DNA of 64,000 bases from Martinezella dioscoreae (GCF_009176305.1 NZ_BLAJ01000003.1:186001-250000); one strand, 5' to 3'; counted from the first letter of the stretch, positions 33,887 to 43,024 are shown. Numbers and translations are program-made. The notes: a model not told the origin generated them from the sequence alone.

Positions 33887-35737
33887 ATGGGCAAGACGAT
33901 CCGATTGACGATGGCACAGGCCGTCGCACATTTCCTCAAGAAGCAGATGACCATCATTGACGGACAGAAGCAGCCGATCTTCGGCGGCGTCTGGGCAATC
34001 TTCGGTCACGGCAATGTCGCGGGCATCGGCGAGGCGCTCTATCAGGTGCGCGAGGAACTGCCGACCTTCCGCGCCCACAATGAGCAGGGCATGGCCCATG
34101 CCGCCATCGCCTATGCCAAGGCGAGCTTTCGTCAGCGTTTCATGGCCTGCACGACCTCCATCGGTCCCGGCGCGCTGAATATGGTGACGGCCGCCGGCGT
34201 TGCGCATGTCAATCGTATTCCGGTTCTCTTCCTGCCGGGCGACGTCTTTGCCAACCGCGCGCCCGATCCAGTGCTGCAGCAGATCGAGGATTTTGGTGAC
34301 GGCACCGTTTCGGCCAACGACGCCCTCCGCCCTGTCTCGCGCTATTTCGACCGCATCACTCGCCCGGAGCAGATCATGACGGCGCTGAAGCGCGCCATGC
34401 AGGTGCTGACCGATCCCCTTGATTGCGGCCCGGTGACGCTTTCGCTCTGCCAGGACGTGCAGGCCGAAGCCTATGATTATCCCGAAAGCTTCTTCGAAGA
34501 GCATGTCTGGACGCAGCGCCGGCCGCAGCCGGATGCCGAGGAACTTGCCAATGCCATCTCGCTGATCCGCCGCTCGGAAAAGCCCGTCATCCTCGCCGGT
34601 GGCGGTGTTCTCTATTCGCAGGCGACCAAGGAACTGGTGGCTTTCGCGGAAGCGCATGACATTCCCGTCGTCGTCACGCAGGCCGGCAAATCGGCGATCG
34701 ACGAGACACATCCGCTCGCACTCGGCTCTGTCGGCGTGACAGGCACCTCTGCCGCCAATGCCATCGCCGAAGAAACCGATCTGGTGATTGCCGTCGGCAC
34801 GCGCTGCCAGGATTTCACCACCGGCTCCTGGGCGCTGTTCAAGAACGAGAAGCTGGCCATGATCGGCCTGAACATCGCGGCCTATGATGCGCTGAAGCAC
34901 AACAGTCACCCATTGGTGACGGATGCGCGCGAAGGGCTGAAGGCGCTTTCCGCGGGCCTGACCGGCTGGCGCGCACCGGCATCGCTTGCCGAAAAGGCGA
35001 CGAAAGAAAAGCAGATCTGGATGGAAGCCGCCGCAAAGGCCATGGCGACCACCAATGCCGCCCTGCCCTCCGACGCCCAGGTCATCGGCGCCGTCACCCG
35101 CACGCTCGGTGGCGAAAACAGCATTCTGGTCTGCGCAGCTGGCGGCCTCCCCGGCGAGCTGCACAAGCTCTGGCCGGCGACCGCACCCGGCAGCTATCAC
35201 ATGGAATATGGCTTCTCCTGCATGGGCTATGAGATTGCCGGTGGCCTTGGCGTCAAGATGGCGCGGCCGGAGAAGGATGTCGTCGTCATGGTCGGCGACG
35301 GCTCCTATATGATGCTGAATTCCGAACTGGCGACCTCCGTCATGCTCGGCCTGAAGATTACCGTCGTGCTGCTCGACAACCGTGGCTATGGCTGCATCAA
35401 TCGCCTGCAGATGGCGACCGGCGGCGCGAACTTCAACAATCTCTTGAAGGATGCGCGCTTCGAGGTGATGCCGGAGATCGACTTCCGGGCGCATGCGGCC
35501 AGCATGGGCGCGATAGCCGTGAAGGTCTCGTCCATCACCGAGCTGGAACAGGCCATCGAGGCATCGAAGAAGAACGACCGCAGCTCGGTCATCGTCATCG
35601 ACACCGACCCGCTGATCACCACGAATGAAGGCGGCCACTGGTGGGATGTCGCCGTTCCCGAAGTCAGCCCGCGTGCCGAAGTCAACAAGGCTCGCGCCGC
35701 CTACGAACAAGCCCGCGCCGCCCAGCGCATCGGCTGA
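33887..35737 (+). CDS. iolD: 3D-(3,5/4)-trihydroxycyclohexane-1,2-dione hydrolase IolD
   Basis: A 616-residue thiamine-diphosphate enzyme that opens the ring of the trione/dione intermediate to 5-deoxy-glucuronate. The N-terminal PYR domain contains VWAIFGHGNVAGIGEAL and the catalytic glutamate in FRAHNEQGMAH. The C-terminal ThDP domain has MVGDGSYMMLNSELATSVM near residues 468-486. The length is family-typical. GGGAGG lies upstream, 25 bases after iolC. It is cytoplasmic and intact. Confidence 0.96.
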   Translation: MGKTIRLTMAQAVAHFLKKQMTIIDGQKQPIFGGVWAIFGHGNVAGIGEALYQVREELPTFRAHNEQGMAHAAIAYAKASFRQRFMACTTSIGPGALNMVTAAGVAHVNRIPVLFLPGDVFANRAPDPVLQQIEDFGDGTVSANDALRPVSRYFDRITRPEQIMTALKRAMQVLTDPLDCGPVTLSLCQDVQAEAYDYPESFFEEHVWTQRRPQPDAEELANAISLIRRSEKPVILAGGGVLYSQATKELVAFAEAHDIPVVVTQAGKSAIDETHPLALGSVGVTGTSAANAIAEETDLVIAVGTRCQDFTTGSWALFKNEKLAMIGLNIAAYDALKHNSHPLVTDAREGLKALSAGLTGWRAPASLAEKATKEKQIWMEAAAKAMATTNAALPSDAQVIGAVTRTLGGENSILVCAAGGLPGELHKLWPATAPGSYHMEYGFSCMGYEIAGGLGVKMARPEKDVVVMVGDGSYMMLNSELATSVMLGLKITVVLLDNRGYGCINRLQMATGGANFNNLLKDARFEVMPEIDFRAHAASMGAIAVKVSSITELEQAIEASKKNDRSSVIVIDTDPLITTNEGGHWWDVAVPEVSPRAEVNKARAAYEQARAAQRIG

Positions 35738-35756
35738 TTATTTCCGTCATTTTTCT

Positions 35757-35776
35757 GGAGGAGCTTCGGCTCCTCC
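35757..35776 (+). other. UUCG-capped hairpin between iolD and iolE
   Basis: GGAGGAGC-TTCG-GCTCCTCC forms a perfect 8-pair stem with a UUCG tetraloop, followed by AATAGCTTTTC. The T run is short, so full termination is unlikely. It may protect the upstream mRNA or adjust the iolD:iolE ratio. Confidence 0.55.
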
Positions 35777-35800
35777 AATAGCTTTTCAAGGAGACCATTG

Positions 35801-36718
35801 ATGAAGGCCAAACTCGGCATGTCGCCCATCGCCTGGTGGAACGACGATCTTCCGGAGCTCAGCGACGACGTATCTTTGGAAGAATGCCTACGCCAGTCGC
35901 GCGGCGCCGGCTTCACCGGCATGGAACAGGGCCGGCGCTTCCCCAGCAACCCCGATGAGATGCTGCCGATCCTGCGCGCCGCCGACGTGACGCTCTGCGG
36001 CGGCTGGTTCTCGGGCACGCTCGTCAATGAGGAGCTTGCCGCCAACAAGGATCGTATCGCGCCGATGATCGAGCTGTTCAAGGCCGTCAATGCGCCCTGC
36101 ATCGTCTACGGCGAAGTCGGCCGCTCGATCCAGGGCGATCGTTCCAAGCCGCTCGCCACCAAGCCGCGCCTTTCGGATGACGAGATGAAGGCCTATGCCC
36201 GCCGCGTCACCGAATTCGGCGAATGGTGCGCCGAGCAAGGCATGCCGCTTTCCTATCATCATCATATGGCAGCCGTGGTCGAAACCGAGCCGGAACTCGA
36301 CGCCTTCATGCGCAATTCCGGCGAAGGCATTCCGCTGCTGCTCGATGCCGGTCACCTGGCCTTTGCCGGCGGCGACGTGCTGCGCGCCATCGACAACCAC
36401 CACGCCCGCATCAACCACGTTCACGTCAAGGATATCCGCAAGTCCATCGTCGACGGGCTGGATCGCAGCCGGCAGTCCTTCCTCGATGCCGTCGCGCTCG
36501 GCGCGTTCACGGTGCCGGGAGACGGCTCGCTCGATTTCGGCGCCATCGTCCAGCGCTTCGCCGATTACGGCTATGAAGGCTGGTTCGTGGTCGAAGCCGA
36601 ACAGGACCCGCGCAAGGCGCCGCCACAGAAAATGGCCGAGATCGGCCATGCCGAGCTGATGCGCGTCATGACGGCCGCAGGCTACACGGTGGAAACCGAA
36701 GGCTTTCCCAAGGGATAG
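35801..36718 (+). CDS. iolE: myo-Inosose-2 dehydratase IolE
   Basis: 305 residues from ATG 35801 with AAGGAG 7 bases upstream. It has the xylose-isomerase-like TIM-barrel fold. The opening KLGMSPIAWWNDDLPELS, the SYHHHMAAVVETEPELD segment (metal-ligand region), LLLDAGHLAFAGGD, NHVHVKDIR and the end WFVVEAEQDPRKA are IolE blocks. It dehydrates scyllo-inosose, the step before IolD. The gene order C-D-E-B is kept. Confidence 0.95.
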   Translation: MKAKLGMSPIAWWNDDLPELSDDVSLEECLRQSRGAGFTGMEQGRRFPSNPDEMLPILRAADVTLCGGWFSGTLVNEELAANKDRIAPMIELFKAVNAPCIVYGEVGRSIQGDRSKPLATKPRLSDDEMKAYARRVTEFGEWCAEQGMPLSYHHHMAAVVETEPELDAFMRNSGEGIPLLLDAGHLAFAGGDVLRAIDNHHARINHVHVKDIRKSIVDGLDRSRQSFLDAVALGAFTVPGDGSLDFGAIVQRFADYGYEGWFVVEAEQDPRKAPPQKMAEIGHAELMRVMTAAGYTVETEGFPKG

Positions 36719-36721
36719 CTG

Positions 36722-36865
36722 GAGCGCTTCCGCTTTTCTTCGAATCGCGAAAACGCTCTAGCTCTTTGTTTTCACGCAATTCCGGACGGAAAACCGCTAA
36801 GCACTTTTCCTGGAATTGCTCGAGAGATGAGCGCCCCTCGCCCCATCGAAGGATGGGAAGGGGCG
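36722..36865. repeat. Rhizobial mosaic palindromic repeat plus hairpin between iolE and iolB
   Basis: The first module (36722-36758) has GAGCG/CGCTC arms around TTCGAATCGCGAAA. The second (36776-36819) pairs GCAATTCC...GGAAAA with TTTTCC...GGAATTGC. I recognise this sequence as an abundant intergenic repeat of Rhizobiaceae. A third hairpin (36832-36865), CGCCCCT...CCCATC / GATGGG...AGGGGCG, lies just before the iolB ribosome site. Confidence 0.7.
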
Positions 36866-36892
36866 TTCTCCCAAGCAATGGAGGAAGAACCC

Positions 36893-37690
36893 ATGCCCAA
36901 TCTCAAGGTCAAACCTGACGGCTCCCATGGCCGCGTCACCCATGTCACGCCCGAAAGCGCCGGCTGGACCTATGTCGGCTTCGATCTCCACCGCCTGAAG
37001 CCGGGCGAAACCGCTTCGGCCGAGACCGGTGATCGCGAAATCTGCCTCGTCTGGGTTAGCGGCAAGGGCAGCGCCAAGGCGGGTACGAAGGATTTCGGCT
37101 CGCTCGGCGGGCGCATGAGCCCCTTCGAAGGCGCACCGCATGCGCTCTATATCCCAGCAGGCTCGAGCTGGTCGGTGACCGCCGAGACCGATCTGGAGCT
37201 CGCCGTCTGTTCGGCACCGGGCGGCGGCTCCTATGAGGCCCGTGCCATTCCGCCAGGCACCCATCCCGCGCTCACGCGCGGCAAGGGAACCAACGTCCGC
37301 TACGTCAACAATATCATGCCGGAAGATGATGGGGCGGCACATTCGCTGCTGGTCGTGGAAGTGATCACGCCCGGCGGACACACCTCCTCCTATCCTCCGC
37401 ACAAGCACGATCAGGACGATCTCCCGAACGAAAGCTTCCTTGAGGAGACCTATTACCACCGCCTCAACCCGCCGCAGGGTTTTGGCTTCCAGCGGGTCTA
37501 TACCGACGACCGGTCGCTCGATGAGGTGATGGTGCTGGAGGATGGCGATGTGACGCTGGTGCCAAAGGGATATCACCCTTGCGCTGCCTGCCACGGCTAT
37601 GATCTCTATTACCTGAACGTCATGGCCGGGCCGAAGCGCATCTGGAAATTCCATAATGCCGTGGAACACGAATGGCTGCTGAAGTCCTGA
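36893..37690 (+). CDS. iolB: 5-Deoxy-glucuronate isomerase IolB
   Basis: 265 residues from ATG 36893 with GGAGG 8 bases upstream; an earlier in-frame ATG at 36827 lies in repeat DNA and lacks a site. It is a bicupin enzyme converting 5-deoxy-glucuronate to 5-dehydro-2-deoxy-gluconate, the IolC substrate. Metal-binding residues are in SYPPHKHDQDDLPNESFLEE (near 165-184) and in the late HPCAACHGYDLYYLNVMAGP. It is separated from iolE by 174 bases of repeats, unlike the tight spacing earlier in the operon. Confidence 0.95.
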   Translation: MPNLKVKPDGSHGRVTHVTPESAGWTYVGFDLHRLKPGETASAETGDREICLVWVSGKGSAKAGTKDFGSLGGRMSPFEGAPHALYIPAGSSWSVTAETDLELAVCSAPGGGSYEARAIPPGTHPALTRGKGTNVRYVNNIMPEDDGAAHSLLVVEVITPGGHTSSYPPHKHDQDDLPNESFLEETYYHRLNPPQGFGFQRVYTDDRSLDEVMVLEDGDVTLVPKGYHPCAACHGYDLYYLNVMAGPKRIWKFHNAVEHEWLLKS

Positions 37691-37717
37691 GCTGGTGGCG
37701 CTGTTCTCAACCATCCG

Positions 37718-37877
37718 CCCTCGTGCTTCGAGACGGCCCTTCGGGCCTCCTCAGCATGAGGGCTGACCTTTGCACCCAGCCGCTACGGGCTCATTTCTTC
37801 ATTGCCTCTGCATTGCGATAGCGACGAGCCTGCTCCATCCTCACCCTGAGGAGCGAAGCCTCGAAGGGCGAGGATGG
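37718..37877. repeat. Pair of rhizobial REP-like palindromes downstream of iolB
   Basis: Two imperfect palindromes. 37718-37762 has CCCTCGTGC / GCATGAGGG arms around GGCCCTTCGGGCC. 37835-37877 has CCATCCTCACCCT / AGGGCGAGGATGG arms. They share CTTCGAG/CCTGAGGAG modules typical of intergenic repeats in rhizobia. They have no coding potential. Confidence 0.6.
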
Positions 37878-37901
37878 CCACAAGCTCCCGGAAAGTCATG
37901 A

Positions 37902-38500
37902 CCTCCACCAGAGGTGGAGGTTTGAAACGCTGCGCTTGAACCGCTAGAAGCGGTATTGTTAGCGCTTAGTAGCTACGATTGAAGAGGTCGGCAAAGTCGG
38001 AAGCTTTGTCGGCCTTTTCCTGATGACGGATATATTGTCTGACGACCTGCTCATTGTAGCCCGTCGTCGATACGAAATAGCCGCGCGCCCAAAAGTGATA
38101 ACCCTTGTAGCGGCGCTTGCGCGCATACTTGTTGGCAACATAAAGGGCTGTCTTGCCCTTCAAAAAGCCGACAATATGCGCAACCGAATATTTCGGCGGG
38201 ATCGAGATCAACATATGCACATGATCGGGCATCAAATGACCCTCTTCGATCTGGCAGCCTTTCTGCTGTGCCAGCCGACGTAAGAGGTCTCCCAACTCAC
38301 GCCGTACGTCCCCGTACAGCCTTTTCGTTCGGTATTTGCTGCCAAAAACAATGTGATACTTGCAGTCCCACGTCGCGTGCGAGAGCGTCTGCTCATCCAT
38401 AAAACCTCCTTGTTCGAAGTCTGGGCCACCCCAGCGGTTCAAGCAGGAGGTCTCTCAACTACCGTGTAGAACTCGTCCAGTCCTCCACCGTAGGTGGAGG
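37902..38500 (-). mobile_element. IS200/IS605-type insertion sequence, tnpA only
   Basis: Both ends carry matching subterminal hairpins, CCTCCACC-AGA-GGTGGAGG at 37902-37920 and CCTCCACC-GTA-GGTGGAGG at 38482-38500, as expected for the ends cut by HUH-type transposases. There are no terminal inverted repeats or target duplication, which is normal for this family. The exact outer boundaries lie a few to some tens of bases outside the hairpins. No tnpB is present. Confidence 0.85.
37966..38400 (-). CDS. tnpA: IS200/IS605-family transposase TnpA (Y1 HUH)
   Basis: 144 residues from ATG 38400, with AAGGAGG directly upstream. It is a small single-domain HUH transposase: DHVHMLISIP carries the His-x-His pair (about 60-62), and the catalytic tyrosine lies in VVRQYIRHQEKA (about 125). 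It cuts and rejoins single-stranded DNA at the end hairpins. The opening SHATWDCKYHIVFGSKYRTK is typical. It looks intact and possibly active. Confidence 0.93.
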   Translation of the reverse strand: MDEQTLSHATWDCKYHIVFGSKYRTKRLYGDVRRELGDLLRRLAQQKGCQIEEGHLMPDHVHMLISIPPKYSVAHIVGFLKGKTALYVANKYARKRRYKGYHFWARGYFVSTTGYNEQVVRQYIRHQEKADKASDFADLFNRSY

Positions 38501-38521
38501 CTTATTATCGATATAACAAAG

Positions 38522-38548
38522 GGCCGCGCCCGAAAGCGCGGCCTTTTT
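38522..38548 (+). terminator. Rho-independent terminator between iolB/IS and the MATE gene
   Basis: GGCCGCGC-CCGAAA-GCGCGGCC followed by TTTTT. It lies between convergent genes and could serve both strands; the minus-strand T run is weaker. It is probably the original terminator of iolCDEB. Confidence 0.85.
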
Positions 38549-38552
38549 CATG

Positions 38553-39920
38553 TCATGCGGGCAACAAGCCGTAGCGCCATTTCCGATCCCTGGCATTGCG
38601 CGACAGCACCAGCCAGGTCAGCAGAATCATCCCCATTTCTGCAAAGATCGGCGTCATCCATATCCCGCGTTCGCCGAAGACAAGCGGCAGGAGGAATGTC
38701 AGCGGCAGGGTGAAGAGGTAAGACCGTGACAGGCCAAAGATCGCGCCGCGTTTCGCATCGCCGATCGACTGGAAATAGGACGACAGGATGATCGCCTGGC
38801 CGAAGAGGAAATAGGCGCCGATCGTCCAGGGCAGGATGCGGCCGACCTCCGCGACGATCAGGGGATCGGCGACGAAGACCGAGCCCAGATGCCCCGCCAG
38901 CAGCTCGACGACGAATTCGACGGCGGCGCAATAGACCAGAGCCGAAATCAGGGCGATGACAACGCTATGACCGACGCGCGCCGGAAGCGCTGCGCCATGG
39001 TTGTGGCCCGATATGGTCTGGAGAGCGATGCTCAAGCCCAGTAGCGGCAGATAGGCGAAGGTCATGACACGGGTCACGATGCCATAGGCGCCGACGGTTG
39101 CGACATAATCGCCCTGATGCCAGATCGACACATTGAAGAGGATGGCGGCCGAGCTTAGCGAAATGCCGATGAAGCCGAGGCTCATCGGCGCGCCGAAGGC
39201 AAAGATGCCGCGCCACTCGCGAACATGCAGCGCCATATCGACCCAGAGCCCGTTCGGCCGACGCAGGCGATAGATGACGACGAGCGCCAGGCAGATGAAT
39301 TGCGCCAGGATCGAGCCGCCGGCGGAGCCGACCACGCCCCAATGAAGGACGGCCATCAGCAGCCAGTTTGCCACGATATTCAGCAGCGTCGAGGCAAGCG
39401 TCACCAGCGTCATGAAACCGAGCTTTCCTTCGCAGCGCAGCCCATCGAGATGCACCGACAGGAAGAAGCTGATCGGCGCGAAGGCGATCATGGTGCCCAT
39501 GAAGGCCTCGGCGTTGCGGGCGACATCGACATTTCCCGCCGCAGCCACGGCAATGAACTGCCGACCAGCGAGCCAGTAGACGAGGTTGATTACGACCACG
39601 ATGGCAAGTGCCAGCGTGTGGGCGCCGGTGAATACCGACTTCGCGCCCTTGCGATCACCGGCGCCGAGGCGGCGGGCGAGAATGCTCGCCATGCCGTTCG
39701 AAACCAGCGTCTGCAGCGCGATCAGCAGCATGAGCGCGGGAAAGATGAGGCTGACGGCGGACAGCGCGTCGCCGCCGACATAGACGCCAAGAAAATAGGC
39801 GTCGACGACGGCGAAAAGGCCGCTGACCGTGGTGATGACGATGATCGGCGCGGCCGTCCTGGCAAAGACGCCAGGCAGCCAGCCGGTGAGGAACATGTTG
39901 TTTTCGTTCGTGTGCGCCAT
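38553..39920 (-). CDS. MATE-family multidrug efflux transporter
   Basis: A 455-residue inner-membrane protein with about 12 hydrophobic helices in two MatE halves. The first half contains PIIVITTVSGLFAVVDAYFL and GNGMAS-like SNGMASILARRLGAGDRKGA; the second has MSLGFIGISLSSAA. MATE proteins expel drugs or cations using Na+ or H+ gradients. The substrate cannot be assigned. It is a single gene ending against the terminator shared with the iol side. Confidence 0.92.
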   Translation of the reverse strand: MAHTNENNMFLTGWLPGVFARTAAPIIVITTVSGLFAVVDAYFLGVYVGGDALSAVSLIFPALMLLIALQTLVSNGMASILARRLGAGDRKGAKSVFTGAHTLALAIVVVINLVYWLAGRQFIAVAAAGNVDVARNAEAFMGTMIAFAPISFFLSVHLDGLRCEGKLGFMTLVTLASTLLNIVANWLLMAVLHWGVVGSAGGSILAQFICLALVVIYRLRRPNGLWVDMALHVREWRGIFAFGAPMSLGFIGISLSSAAILFNVSIWHQGDYVATVGAYGIVTRVMTFAYLPLLGLSIALQTISGHNHGAALPARVGHSVVIALISALVYCAAVEFVVELLAGHLGSVFVADPLIVAEVGRILPWTIGAYFLFGQAIILSSYFQSIGDAKRGAIFGLSRSYLFTLPLTFLLPLVFGERGIWMTPIFAEMGMILLTWLVLSRNARDRKWRYGLLPA

Positions 39921-39984
39921 GGTGGTGTCCGGACGGAATCGCTCGCAGGCGGCGAGGATAATGGTCTAGTGATGAAGGATGAAA

Positions 39985-40419
39985 TCAGATGTCGAGAACG
40001 AGGTGCGGCAGGCCGTTCGATGTCCTGCGCGGCGAAATGCCGTCGGCATCGACCTGGGCGTTGATGCGCTGACGGAACGCCGAGAAGCTCTCGAACTCCA
40101 CCACATCGACCGGTTCGTCGAAATGGATCGTTATCCTGTAGAGCCCGCCTGACTTCGCCGACATCGCCAGAACCTTGCCCGTGAAGGGCTTGTTCAGATA
40201 GCGCCCACGCACGGCGGAACCGACATCGAAAGGCGCGTCCGGCCCATCGTTGGGTTTTGCGGCAAGCGCCGACAGCGTGTTCCAGTCGCGCAGCCCGTGT
40301 TGCTTGGCGATGAGTTCCAGTGCCGTCGAGTGGCTCATGTCGTCGCCGCGTTCGGCCATCGCCTGACGCAGACGCCGGGCCTGAGCCTTCAATTCATCTA
40401 TGGACGGATACGTCGTCAT
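39985..40419 (-). CDS. Glyoxalase-related small protein
   Basis: 144 residues from ATG 40419; an upstream frame adds 9 residues. The N-terminal half has SIDELKAQARRLRQAMAERG and the block SHSTALELIAKQHGLRDWNT. That block is the signature of the glyoxalase-related group often annotated glyoxalase superfamily, a helical N-terminal domain. The C-terminal half (GKVLAMSAKSGGLYRITIHF) is a small beta domain. No metal-binding active site is apparent, so enzymatic activity is doubtful. Confidence 0.75.
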   Translation of the reverse strand: MTTYPSIDELKAQARRLRQAMAERGDDMSHSTALELIAKQHGLRDWNTLSALAAKPNDGPDAPFDVGSAVRGRYLNKPFTGKVLAMSAKSGGLYRITIHFDEPVDVVEFESFSAFRQRINAQVDADGISPRRTSNGLPHLVLDI

Positions 40420-40735
40420 AGGATCAGCCTTTGCTAAGGCACGCAATTACGACCGTGAAACGGGGCTCGCATTACCGTCAGTCAGCATGCCCTGAATGGC
40501 CGTGACCTAAAACAGCGAGGACTTCACCTTGGATTTTCATCCGCGAGCGGCAGGCGCCTCGAACCGAGCTTTCGTATGATCGAAGCCGCTCCCGCTGTCA
40601 AGATGCGCCCAAATCGGCACAAAAGACGAACCCGTTAAAATTCTACCAATGCAATTGACGCTTCCGCAAAATCTCCGTGCAAGGTTCGTAGTGTAACCGA
40701 GATGAATTCGGTCTGTTCTTCAACAGGGAATGACA

Positions 40736-41128
40736 ATGCTTCGCGCAACCCATCTGGCGAAAGTCAAATCCGAAGTCTACGAACGCAGCTGGGAACGGTT
40801 CTACGTCCAGAGGCCGGCGCGCCTCGTAGCGGTTCGTCCCTGTCTGACGGGTATTTCCGTACGCAGCGCCGAAATTACCGACATTTCGCGCGGCGGCGCC
40901 AGCTTCACCGTCGCCACGACCGTCGGCCTGCCGACCCATTACTATCTGAACATCCTCGGTCTTGCCTACCGCATCGCCTGCGCTGAAACGAGCCGCAACG
41001 GCAACCGCGTCCATGTGCGCTTCATCAACCTGATCGAACCGGAAACGCTGCGTCGCGTCGTGCGCGCCGATTTCATGATCGGCAATGTCGAAGCGCTGGC
41101 TGCGCGCGGCAAGAGGCGGCCGGTATAA
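40736..41128 (+). CDS. PilZ-domain protein
   Basis: 130 residues from ATG 40736 (AGGGA 6 bases upstream; an ATG two codons earlier has no site). The c-di-GMP-binding signature is split as usual: an RxxxR-like ERFYVQRPARLVAVRP near 20-35 and DISRGGASF near 51-59. A single-domain PilZ protein of this size probably acts as a c-di-GMP receptor controlling motility or polysaccharide production. It is monocistronic; its target is unknown. Confidence 0.85.
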   Translation: MLRATHLAKVKSEVYERSWERFYVQRPARLVAVRPCLTGISVRSAEITDISRGGASFTVATTVGLPTHYYLNILGLAYRIACAETSRNGNRVHVRFINLIEPETLRRVVRADFMIGNVEALAARGKRRPV

Positions 41129-41144
41129 ATTCGGCTTCACATCC

Positions 41145-42053
41145 TCAATCGCTTCGCACGTCCCCGCGGGCATATCGTGCAGGCGGCATACCTGTGTATC
41201 GAGCAAAGGCGACGCTGAAAGTGCTTGCCGATCCGTAGCCAACGCGTTCAGCTACCTGATCCATCCCCAATTCGCGGCTGCGCAATAGCTGCTTTGCAAG
41301 AGCCATGCGCCAAGCCAACAGATATTCCATTGGCGGCAGGCCGACGACGCGGCTGAAACGCGCAAAGAAAGCCGATCGGGACAGGGCCGCTTCGGTCGCA
41401 AGATCCGCGACAGTCCAAGGATGGGCAGGACGCGCATGCATCGCGTGAAGTGCTGCGGATAGGCGTTCATCGGCAAGGCCGCGACTCAAGCTCGACGTGA
41501 CGGTTGGTTCCGTGCCGGATCGCAATGCCTCGATCAACAACACCTCCAGCAGCCGTTCCAGCACGAGTTCGCGTGCCGGCCGGCGCTCGCGCGTTTCCTC
41601 ACCGACCAATTGCATCAGCGTCGCGAGCCGAGGCTCGTCACGAACGATAACTACATCAGGCAAGAGGGAAACGAGCAAGGCCGCATCCGGCGCACCGAAG
41701 CTGCAATGCCCTATGCGCATGCGCATATCCGCCGGCCCTTCGAGGCGTCCGACACGGAAATGGCCGCCACTCAGCTGCGTTGGAACCATGGCGGACAGAC
41801 CGGCCGGTGCGTCGACACTCTCGTTGATGAGGTCGCGCATGGCCGGCACGAGCACGAAATCGCCGGCTCGGAGGATGAAAGGCTGATGTCCTCCAAACGT
41901 TACACGGCAACGCCCCTCAAGGATTGCGCAGTAGAATGGCTCGCCTGTGGCCTCGCGATGAATTCGCCAGGCGCCGGCGCATTCCACCAGCTTCGAAAAG
42001 CGTGCGGCCGGCTGCAGCAGTGTGACGATTTCGGCAAGGGGATCGACGGTCAT
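41145..42053 (-). CDS. AraC-family transcriptional regulator with cupin sensor
   Basis: 302 residues. The N-terminal half is an AraC_binding/Cupin_6-like domain (FYCAILEGRCRVTFGGH, LRAGDFVLVPA). The C-terminal 100 residues are the double HTH (WTVADLATEAALSRSAFFAR and MDQVAERVGYGSASTFSVAF). It is divergent from the SDR gene at 42151 and probably controls it. The intergenic region is about 97 bases. Confidence 0.92.
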   Translation of the reverse strand: MTVDPLAEIVTLLQPAARFSKLVECAGAWRIHREATGEPFYCAILEGRCRVTFGGHQPFILRAGDFVLVPAMRDLINESVDAPAGLSAMVPTQLSGGHFRVGRLEGPADMRMRIGHCSFGAPDAALLVSLLPDVVIVRDEPRLATLMQLVGEETRERRPARELVLERLLEVLLIEALRSGTEPTVTSSLSRGLADERLSAALHAMHARPAHPWTVADLATEAALSRSAFFARFSRVVGLPPMEYLLAWRMALAKQLLRSRELGMDQVAERVGYGSASTFSVAFARYTGMPPARYARGDVRSD

Positions 42054-42150
42054 AATCAGGACTAACGCTAAAGAAAGGGAGACTATAGCGTATATAAAGT
42101 CTCTCGCGCGGTCACTACCATGGAATCATTCCTTTTGTTTGGAGAGGCTC

Positions 42151-42903
42151 ATGTCCACGATATTGATTACTGGTTGCTCGTCTGGCTTCGGCCTGGAGAC
42201 TGCGAAACTGTTTTTTGAACGAGGGTGGGATGTCATCGCAACAATGCGCACGCCCAAACCCGAGCTGCTACCGGTTTCCGGACGCTTGCGTATTCTCGCG
42301 CTCGACGTCACCAATCCGGCAAGCATCGCGGACGCCGTGAAGGCTGCCGGTCCGATAGACGTATTGGTCAACAATGCCGGTTTCGGCGCGCCCTCACCAA
42401 TCGAGCTGACTGCGCCGGAGACGGTGCAGTCGCTGTTCCAGACAAATACGATCGGCACATTGGCGATGATTCAGGCCGTATTACCCCAGATGCGTCAACG
42501 TCGGGCCGGAGTCATCGTCAACGTCACCTCCACGGTGACGGTCAAGACTCTGCCTGTGATTGGGATCTACCGGGCGAGCAAGGCAGCGGTGAACGCGTTC
42601 ACCGAGTCCTTATCGGTGGAGATGGAGCCATTTGGCGTGCGGGTGCATATTGTCCTGCCAGGCCGGTCGCCGGAAACTCGCTTTGGGGAGAATGCGCGTC
42701 CACATTTGCGTGGTCTGGACGATCCGGATTATGCGCCCTTGATCCAGCAATTCATAAAGAATGTACAGGACGACACCAGCCCTGTGACCTATGCTCCCGA
42801 CGTAGCGAAGGCAGTGTGGCGGGCAGCCACCGATCCATCCGCCCCGCTGCGAATTCCGGGCGGTGCGGATGCTGAACTCTGGATGGCTGAGGCAGGTTTG
42901 TAA
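42151..42903 (+). CDS. Short-chain dehydrogenase/reductase next to AraC regulator
   Basis: 250 residues from ATG 42151 with GGAGAGG immediately upstream; the longer frame from 42022 overlaps the divergent regulator. The cofactor motif TGCSSGFG is at 7-14, NNAG is near 75, and the catalytic Tyr-x3-Lys is in IYRASKAAVNAFTES near 140-155. The cofactor and fold are clear; the substrate is unknown. Its pairing with a cupin-AraC regulator suggests induction by a carbonyl compound. Confidence 0.93.
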   Translation: MSTILITGCSSGFGLETAKLFFERGWDVIATMRTPKPELLPVSGRLRILALDVTNPASIADAVKAAGPIDVLVNNAGFGAPSPIELTAPETVQSLFQTNTIGTLAMIQAVLPQMRQRRAGVIVNVTSTVTVKTLPVIGIYRASKAAVNAFTESLSVEMEPFGVRVHIVLPGRSPETRFGENARPHLRGLDDPDYAPLIQQFIKNVQDDTSPVTYAPDVAKAVWRAATDPSAPLRIPGGADAELWMAEAGL

Positions 42904-43024
42904 CCGGAATCGGTGGCAGCCAAAAAGCTGCTGCCGTCCCGACTCGGCCGTGCATTAGAGGGAACACGCAGCCATCGGCCCCGGGAGCGCGGACCGGCAG
43001 CTGCGTTCGGCTCTTTGCGCCGTT

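Noticed and set aside
33866..35710. 614-codon open frame on the minus strand opposite iolD
   Set aside because: A shadow frame of a high-GC gene. It is rich in Gly, Arg and His without domain blocks, while iolD on the plus strand is unmistakable.
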